DNA from: Alentia gelatinosa
Taxonomy: Eukaryota; Annelida; Polychaeta; Phyllodocida; Polynoidae
Direction: 5' to 3'
NCBI GenBank assembly: GCA_950022655.1
Contig: OX465580.1
Span: 100,582,797-100,646,796, forward strand
Length of the DNA stretch: 64,000 bases
Part shown: positions 25,201-34,200 of the stretch, one piece after another
Layout: every line of letters begins with the position of its first letter
How positions within the stretch are numbered: position 1 is the first letter of the stretch
Notes under the pieces: model-generated
The model's input: the letters and a program-made list of their open reading frames with translations, nothing else
Told to the model about the DNA's origin: nothing
The model's database searches: none
Program-made: the position numbers and the translations under genes

Positions 25201-28200
25201 CACCCGAACTGGGCCGGGAAGCCTGCTCGAGGGTCCTCCCCTGGCCAGGTAGGGTCCCCCGCTGGTCCTCGGACCCCTCCCGGCCTTTGGATTCCCTCTG
25301 AGTTACGGTCCCGACTGCCACCCTGTGGTCCGGAGACCAACTGATGAGGCTGGGCCCCTGGCCTGCGCTCCAATATCCCAGAGGGAGTCCGGGCCCGTAC
25401 CAAAGTCCCCTCCCGGGCCCCAAAGCCCCGGGGGAGGGGCGATCACGCGACCCCTGCCCAGCGGGGGGGGGGGTCCGGTCCCAGCCCCCGGGGACCACCG
25501 GGGGCCTCCGTGACGGGCCCCCACGTGGCGCCCGTATCAATCTCCCAACTCGTATTGCCCTGCGAGACGTTATAGAAGGGATCCCGGATACGCCATGGGA
25601 GGTCCCTCTCCTCAGATTGGCTCCCCTCCCGGAGGTTCGACCTTCCCGTGGGAGTAAGGTCTACAAGGGGTCCCGGCACCGGGGAGTTGTACCCTTCCAT
25701 GCCCTGGCCGTTCCTTCCTGTCACCGGGTGCCCTTCGCTTACCGTGGGCGAGGGTTGCAGCAAGGGAGCCCACCCTTGAGGTGACTCCTCCTGACTCTCC
25801 CCAGTGTTCCCGCTGTTTACCTGGGTAGAATCCATAGAACCCCACAGCTGCCACCAATGTAGTAAACACGAGAACGCCAGGAATATGGTTTAAACAGGAG
25901 CTTTTATTGATACGGCTCACAACTCTCCAACACAGTGTAAACCGGTGCAGTTACTAGTACGGCTCAAAACTAGCTAGACATGACACTCAAGGTGACCAAT
26001 AGAGTCCTTGCATTCGCTATCCTAACAGGTAACACTGCTGCCCGCGCCTCTCAGGAGCTCGGCGGGATGCCCTGGTGGCTCACCCGGGGTCTCGTTGACT
26101 CCCGGGGAGGCTTGATGCCTCACAGGGGTGACTGGTCCTTGCGCGTACGCACACGCGGCTTGCGGCTCCCCAGGGCTCAGCAGGGCTCCCCGGTGGCTCA
26201 CACGGAGTCTCGAGGACTCACGCGGAGGCTCGGTGCCTCACGGGGGCGACTGGTCAGTGCGTGTACACACACACGGCTTGTGGCTCCCCAGGGCTCAGCA
26301 GGGCTCCCCGGTGTCTCACACGGAGTCTCGAGGACTCGCGCGGAGGCTCCGTGCCTCACAGGGGCGACGGGTCCGTGCGTGTACGCACACGCGGCTTGTG
26401 GCTCCCCAGGGCTCAGTAGGGCTCCCCGGTGGCTCACACGGAGTCTCGAGGACTCGCGCGGAGGCTCTGTGCCTCACAGGGCCGACGGGTCCGTGCGTGT
26501 ACGCACACGCGGCTTGTGGCTCCCCAGGGCTCAGCAGGGCTCCCTGGTGGCTCACACGGAGTCTCGAGGACTCACGTGGAGGCTCGGTGCCGCGCAGGGG
26601 CGACTTGTCCGTCCACAGGTGTACACGAGCCTCTCGGATGTCGGCGGAGGCCCGCGGAGGTGCACGGAGGCCTGCGGAGGCTCACGGAGGACCGCGGAGG
26701 TTCACGGAGGCCCGCGGAGGTCTCGTGGAGGGTCCGCGGAGGTCCGGCCTGGTCAGAGTCTAAGATCCAACTGTCTGCGGAGGCACCTGCGGAGGTTTAT
26801 ATAGTAGGCCGCGGGCGTCTTGCTGACGTCATTTCCGGTGACCGTGAGGCCCTCTAGCGGTTCGCCCGCGGTCCTCCGCCGACCTCCTCCGCGGCCTCCG
26901 CCACCTCCGCGAAGCCCGCGGAGGGCGCCTCCGCCACAATATAATATATAACTTCCAACCATGCTTGTACAAGTCACAGAACTGGATGATAATTTACCGT
27001 TGCTACAGAACTCGGCGTAAACGCCTCTGTCCGTACAAACCTTAAATTAGCATCTCGTTCTGTGACTTGTACAGCATGGTCAGGACATTCTATATAATTA
27101 CTATATACCCACGCCCGTTATACGGTACTGTAAATACGCACCGTTTCGCCATATAACGTAAAAATACTGTACGGACCACTGGTCCGTACACTAAAATACG
27201 GACCACCTTGCCATACACGTTTATTAAGATATTGGTTGTTAAGCTAAATGAAATTAATGATTTTTTTTTTTAATTTCGGATATATAGTAAATATATAACG
27301 TCCAACCATCTCGTTCTGTGAATTGTACAGCATGGTCAGGGCGTTCTATAAAAGTACTGCACATGGGTCAGTATACAATTTTACTGCATGGATGTGTAAG
27401 CGCATTGAAGAGGAGATATAGCAAAATGTGGTACATCTAAATTCTAAATATTTGACTTTGAGATGTTTTAGGTGTAGCGCAATAAAGTGTATATTCTATT
27501 CATTAACCCTTTCCTTACCAATGATGCCTCGAGGCACTCCCGTGGCTAGAGCAAATGATGCCCCAGGCCACTTCCGTAGCTAGCACAAATGATGCGTCAT
27601 CATTAAGGCATCATTTTCCATTTTTCTTTGTTAAGATATCATTTATCTCAGCTGATTCAACATTGATCTTGATAATATTTTCAGAGATTACGTAAAACCC
27701 CTTTTTAGTGATACCGGTACTAAATAAATAATTGTATAGTTATTGCCATGGGAACACTGACAGACAAATTTTAATATGGAGAAAAATAATCAATTTTCTC
27801 AACAGTTGTAACATAGGTCTGCCCTACAGAGGTGATCTGGTGTCAGGCATGCTCCACTTAAAGAGGGCACCTGCTACCAGGTCCGGGAAGGAAAGGGTTA
27901 ATCATCATCTTACTTATGCGTGTACAATTAGTTTGGAAATTTTGAAGGGCACCACAGAGCATAATGCAAATTATCTGAATCCATGCCTCAGTTCCACTGT
28001 CAGCCATCAAACTTTTGACTCCCAGTTCTGCTAAGTGTGCTCTGTTTGCTTAAAATCCAGTTGGCACGGTCTCAGGAAACGGGATACACGGAACACGTGC
28101 ACTGGAGCAGCCTCGCGCGTCTCGGCAATTATGGTAACGCTGTTCTGGCTGTCACTACGAGTGTCAAAAACCCATCATACTGGGTAGTGAAAAAGGTAAA

Positions 28201-31200
28201 AAGTAATTGAAAGTAGATTGATTCTTGTTCCTCCCGGTCCTGTCCTAACTTTGCGACTCATGTATATGGGAATAATAAAGAAATGAAATGAGAAATATTT
28301 ACCTCAATGATATTCCGAGGTATAAGGTCCGATTACATGTCACATAAATCTCTAGATTGAACTTTACTTGCTTTATAAGATGACCCGTCTAAAAATAGGT
28401 CACTACAGGCTTACACTCAAATACCTCTTGAAACGAGATAGCCCCCAACAATGTCAAATATGCAATATGCATATAACTGTACAGTATATCCTTGTGTATA
28501 ACAAAGATAGTTTAAATTGAGCCTCATTCACACCACTAAATAGTAGTTCAAACCTCCCCACATACCCCAGCCCCATTCCACAGCCAACAAGTGTGTTTTC
28601 TAGGTCTCTCTGAAGCAGTAAATTCCACCTTTCCTCTTTCTTTCATGACCCCTACTGACATCCTTGTAGTTGAATAAAATCGTGTGAAATAATTAGGCCT
28701 ACACAAGTGAAAATCTTAAAACGTTGGGGGTCTGTATATTCCTCCAGGGTGCCCTGGGACATTAAACTACAAACACAATATTTATTCATGATTTTTTCTT
28801 TCCAATGGACTTGTGGTTGGAAAAAAGACAGACAGACTCACTACAGATAAGCCGCGTTGTTTCAAACATACAAACACAATACTTGTTGTGAGTTTGTAAT
28901 TTCTAAAAGAAATAATTGTCCGAACTCTTATATAAGCCTACTTCAAAATAAGATAATGCAGGTATTACTTGGGGGCGAGACATTATTATTTGGCAAAGTA
29001 AAAGAACATGTAGAGTTTTTAGTGGATGTATCATTATTGAAATTGTCATTTCTCTTTATTAGGAAAATAAGGATCTCTTGTTGCACGCTGAGGTCCTGAG
29101 GAAACTGAAAACAAGGTTTCATCCGCGGATCGTTCAACACTTATGGATCTTGGAGCAAGAAGACCATCTGTTCATCGCCTCTAAGTTTGAAGGTAGGCCT
29201 TGCTTGGTTTGGCTTATTTGAAAATACCAACAGAAAATTCAACAATTTCTGGTTTCGTATTGTCAAACCTGCTTGAAATTTGAGGTAAAGACTTTTATCA
29301 ATTCTTCTAAATTCATATCTTATTATTAGTCTATCTGGTCCTTTAAATCACGTTTAATGTGCCCTGTATTTTCCAATAAGTATTTTAAAAGGCCTTGCTT
29401 ACTTAATTTTTTGTTTGTTGGTCTTTAGAAGAAATTTGAGAAGACTCTTCTGTTTTTATTTAACTATTTTCGTACTTGCATACGAGGTACCTGGTAATCT
29501 TATTAGTATTGGAGTGTTGATGAAAGTTGTAGATTAGGTAAGGTATAAGGCCCGACAAACTAGTTTATACACATAGTATACACACTGATATATAACTTGC
29601 TTTGACGGTAACAAAGACTGTTACCTTGTTTGTGTGATTTTACTTCAGGTCGACTATTACGTCCTTTCCAGAATTCCTCGTTATTTAAAATTAATCAATA
29701 CTTGTGCTTTATGGACAGAGCTATGTGATGTGTAACGTAAAGATGGGTGCAGATAAAACAAATTAGTGTTTCCGTCCAATTCCTTGCTTCCAGAAATGAA
29801 TGTCCCTGTTTCTGTATTCTTAATATTGATTCATAACTTATCAATTATAACTGAAATGTCCAACTAGGCGCTAGTGTGGCTGACCGCATGAGCGAGTCGG
29901 AACGGCAGGGTCTGCCCATCGGACGTGTGTGGAAATACATGGAGCAGCTCACCTCAGCGACCCAATTCTTACACCGGAATGAGATAGCCTACCTAAACTG
30001 GACAGGTATAACTAATGTGCTTCTTTATTTCAACGATTTGGTGTTCTTGCCTAGTGTGGACGCATATCAGTCGATTAACCCATTATAGTAGAATAATGCA
30101 TTAAAGAATTACCTTAAATATATGATGAGGAGCATCGTATGTTTGCCTCCGGCTAGTTACCAAATTACCTATTCCCGAAAGTGACCGAGAGTGGGTGGAT
30201 GCAATGTCATTGAAAGGAGAGGCATGTATGCATTATTTCCACACGGGCGTTAGAATTCAAAAGTAAAAAATCCATTCCAGAATTTAAAGTTTCATCGATT
30301 TCGCAGTGACGTGTATAATCACTTCACTTTTAGACTCATCAAGATGAAAGGTTGTATGGGAAATGTGTTTGTATAAAGACTCAATAACAATCTAATATAC
30401 TTGTGTATTTCAGCGGAGAACGTTCTGTTGAGTACAGACATGCGATTTGTAAAACTGTGCAACTTTTCCTATGCCGTGTTGCTTGATAAAATCCGGGACG
30501 ACTTTGAAACATTGGAGGATTTAAAGATGTTGCTCCCACCACGTATTGTGCCTCCAGAGGTAAACTTCATTATATGTTTGTTAAATTCTTCCCTTTTCCG
30601 TTTGTCTTGGAAAAAAACATGATGGTGTCTTATTTCTCGGATCGAATTAAGTTTCAATACTTTGAGTTAATAATGTCTTCATTATCCACTTTGCATTCCT
30701 AAATAGAAACTTAAAGAACTGAACAATTAGACCCCTGCCGATACGACAATTGACGGTCCCCACAGTAACTGGTTGCAAATGTGAGATGACTGCATTAGTG
30801 AGCTTGTATTTAAACTTGAATGAACAAATGAAATTCGTTCCAATATATTAGGTGATTGTGATCGTAGTCTAGCCACATGTGTGAGTTCGTAGTTAAGTCT
30901 ACTGTATATGGTGTTTTGATACAATAAAGAAAACGTAGATTCCAACTTCCTTGACACAAGGCGACATGGAATGACACGCTGGAGATGAACAGGCATTTGA
31001 GCAAGTTCACCGAAAGAATGTACCGGGTATTCAAATCCTCTCACGAATTATTATATTTCCCCTATTAAAATACAAATAGATGAAACAGAATTCTTGTTAG
31101 ATTCCTTGTGTCGTAATGCTATTCATGCTTTATTTAACTGCAGGTATATCAGGATGATAACGTCGTACCCGTCAGCGATGTCTGGGGCTTGGGTTGTGTC

Positions 31201-34200
31201 ATGTATCAGATGACCACAGGGCATATGATCTACCATGAGCTACGCCATTACGAACCAGCCACCGTGAGAGACATGGTAATTAAAGGCCTGTCTAGATAAC
31301 AGCTTGTTGTGTACCGTAGGCAGTGTAAATACACAATAATCGCTGGTTTTGTGGACAGGCTGCTGTAAACCACGTAGTTTATTGTGTCCCCATATATTTT
31401 CAATGAGAACTCTATACGATGGATGATAAAAGATACTTTGTTATATATGTCTAACCTTGGAATAATGACCCAGATAATTTTGACGATTAGACGAACCTCT
31501 GCCATCGGCATCGGTGCCTCTGATCATCAATTTTACCGCCTATTCATCACATACAGCCACAACCCTGTTTCCGTACTCTAATGTTATTTTCCACTAATGG
31601 TTTCGTGTTCACAGAACGTTTCGGTAAATCACACGTACTATGGTCAGCTGAAAATGCTCAGTAAAGCATGATTTTTTGTTTATAGTTGGAAAAAAGTCCA
31701 GAGCCCGAATTGACTGCTATTGAAGATGATACAGCTCGAGACATCCTGTGTCAATGTTTACACGTAAGTCAACTATATACATTAAGTACATGTATTGCTA
31801 TTTCTGTCGATATTGGAGTTATTAACAGGTGGACGGTTGGTCTTTAGGTTATGGCTATAGCCTACTGTAGTACACATGCTTGTAAACTCACTAGGCAACC
31901 TGACCACATTTTTTATTTTTATAGCTCACTAAGTAGAGATAGTAATATGATTTCTGTTTTGGACAGAAGGTTTTATGGCCATACAATATCTTACAGTTTT
32001 AGTATTTAGTATTTTGACATGGATTTTCAGAAAAAAGAGATTTCGGTTGGGGGGACTTTTGTAGTCACAGGTCCATTTTTAAGAACTCCTTTATTCTCGG
32101 GAGCGGAACGTTCAAACCAAAGCGAGGCAAAGGATTTTGCAATTTTCGACCACCCTAGCTTTCTTGTATTATAGCTCGACCGGCGGAACGTAAATCGATG
32201 TTTGAACTCACTGCACATAATTAATATGCATAGTTAGAGGTTGTTTGATGTTCTTCTATCAAGTGATATGAATACACTTTGTGGCAGAGAAGTGTGAGTG
32301 TTTGAATTTGAATATTTATGCACTTTTTAATAAGTTTTTGTTTTGACAGTTGCAGCAGCCTGTCATCTGCAATTTCGGCAATTTGCTTGAGAACACACCA
32401 AATAAAACAATCTTTACATAACAAAGGGATAAAAAGAAATCCATATACCCTCTTCCCCTGTTCTCCAGCTGCATGCCATTTTTTGTTTGGTTTCTCTATG
32501 TTGGATATTTACGTAGATATTACCAGAGATGTACAGTGGATTTAACATTGGTTGCAATGGAGTGAAAAGTTGTTTAACCCTTCGCGCGTATGAGAGTGCA
32601 CTGCACCGCTTTACCGAAAATAAACTGGACAGCTATAAACCTGAGTAGCGCAGTGTTTGTTTTTGCGGCCGGACCTACCCGTTACTACGTTGCGTGACGT
32701 CATCGCCGCTCCCGAGAATGGACATATTTCTACCTGTAAAACTGGTTTAATCATAATATAATATGCCTCATTTGAAAGAGAATAAAAAGCAGTAGGTGCT
32801 AGGAAGTGGAATTTTCTAGGTAGATTCTATATTTGCTGAGATATTCAAGTATTTCTTAAAAGTGGGGGGGATTTTGGGTGAAATTGGCATACTCAAACAG
32901 ATGTTTACTCAATATTGATTTATAGTGAGCATTAGTGTAACATTTACAATCTCCATAAGTGGCACTGACAGTTGCTTACACCATAGGAAGTGTCATTATT
33001 TAGGTAAAATACATATTTGATGTGCTATTCATGTATTTTTTCTAAATCTCATAATGTGAGGGGGGGAGGCAGCAGGTGTATGAATGGATGGTTTATTCAG
33101 GGTATTTACACACAAATACAAGTCAAAATGGTTCATAACTAAATTTTTCGGCTACGCTAGAATCCGTCCCCCACACCCCACCGGGAACGAGGAGACGCTT
33201 GAACCATAGCGAAATCTTTTTTACCACACATTGGTTCATAACTTTGTTCTAGGAATCAGTCAAGACCCAGTCAAATGATATTTGTTTGTAAAATTATTTG
33301 CAATATCATTTACCACCAGATATTGGCTTGACCTACTTTATTGGTGTAAATAGGAATAGAGGGAAACTATGTTCCGGTGGGAATAAATCAAAGTTACGAG
33401 GTAAGGCTTGGAAAAATTACTGCCCAAGGCGTAGCCGCGGGCAGTAATTACCGAGTAACTTTGACTTATTTCCACTGGTACGTGGTTTCCCTATTCCTAT
33501 ATACCTTCAATTGTCGGCTAATATCGATAAAAACCGAATGTCTCTGAACGTCAACCTGGGCAGTAAACGTCAACCTGGGCAGTAAACGTCAACCTGGGCA
33601 GTAAACGTCAACCTAGGCAGTAACTTCAACCTGGGCAGTAAACAAAAGTTATTCCACCCCCAGCAGCGTTAAGTAATCATAGGTTGTTCGCTCATAGGTA
33701 GGAATAGAGTTTTTTTCCCCCAGTTTGAGCCACATGGTCAGAGGGAAGGTCTGTGTGCACTCATCCATGAAGGTGAAACTGAATAACGTTTCCTATGTAT
33801 TCAGGTCATTCTTGATTGCCAAAAGACATCCCCTACAGTTAGCTAAAAATATGTGTGCATTGATCCATGAAATGCTTAGTTCATAGAGTAGTAGGGCTTT
33901 AAATATCCAATCAATGCAGGCCCTTCCCTATTCATAGATGCCCTCCCTCCCTCAATTAAGATATCAAAATATTTTCATTCAACAATTTTAAACATGTATT
34001 AAGCTACTTGTAGTTTTAAATGCGTCCACCTGCTTATTTGGCCTTTTAAAGGCCAATGATTCTATTTGACTATGCACTCTTGTTTAATGTAGGCCTAGAT
34101 CAATCCATATTTTCTATCATATCGGTGTTTTTCTTGCAGATGCACCCAATAGAGCGCATTCTGACTGCAGATCTACACAAGTATCTTGCCGAACTTGGAA

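Larger units (their letters stand above)
17097..26938 (-). mobile_element. Ty3/gypsy LTR retrotransposon, 9.8 kb, antisense in an intron of the pseudokinase gene
   Basis: Two related LTRs (17097-18082 and 25858-26938) flank a 7.8 kb interior. On the minus strand the order is LTR, primer-binding site, gag, protease, reverse transcriptase/RNase H, integrase, tandem array, polypurine tract, LTR. Protease before RT and integrase last is the Ty3/gypsy order. No envelope-like reading frame is seen. The coding region is broken by frameshifts and at least one stop, so this copy is not autonomous. AT-rich ATATA-like sequence flanks both ends. The element lies between the exons ending at 16627 and starting at 28061. 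Confidence 0.93.
31819..34069 (+). repeat. ~1.3 kb repeat, copy B, enlarged to 2.25 kb by insertions
   Basis: It is the same sequence order as 13475-14796 but split by three insertions (32095-32717, 33141-33231 and about 33360-33705). It fills most of the intron before the last exon of the pseudokinase gene. Confidence 0.85.

Noticed and set aside
18083..25857. Endogenous retrovirus with an envelope gene
   Set aside because: No envelope-like frame, signal peptide or membrane segment is seen; the interior ends with a tandem array.
33547..33643. Regular repeats that could suggest a CRISPR array
   Set aside because: A direct tandem 21 bp repeat without unique spacers, in animal DNA.
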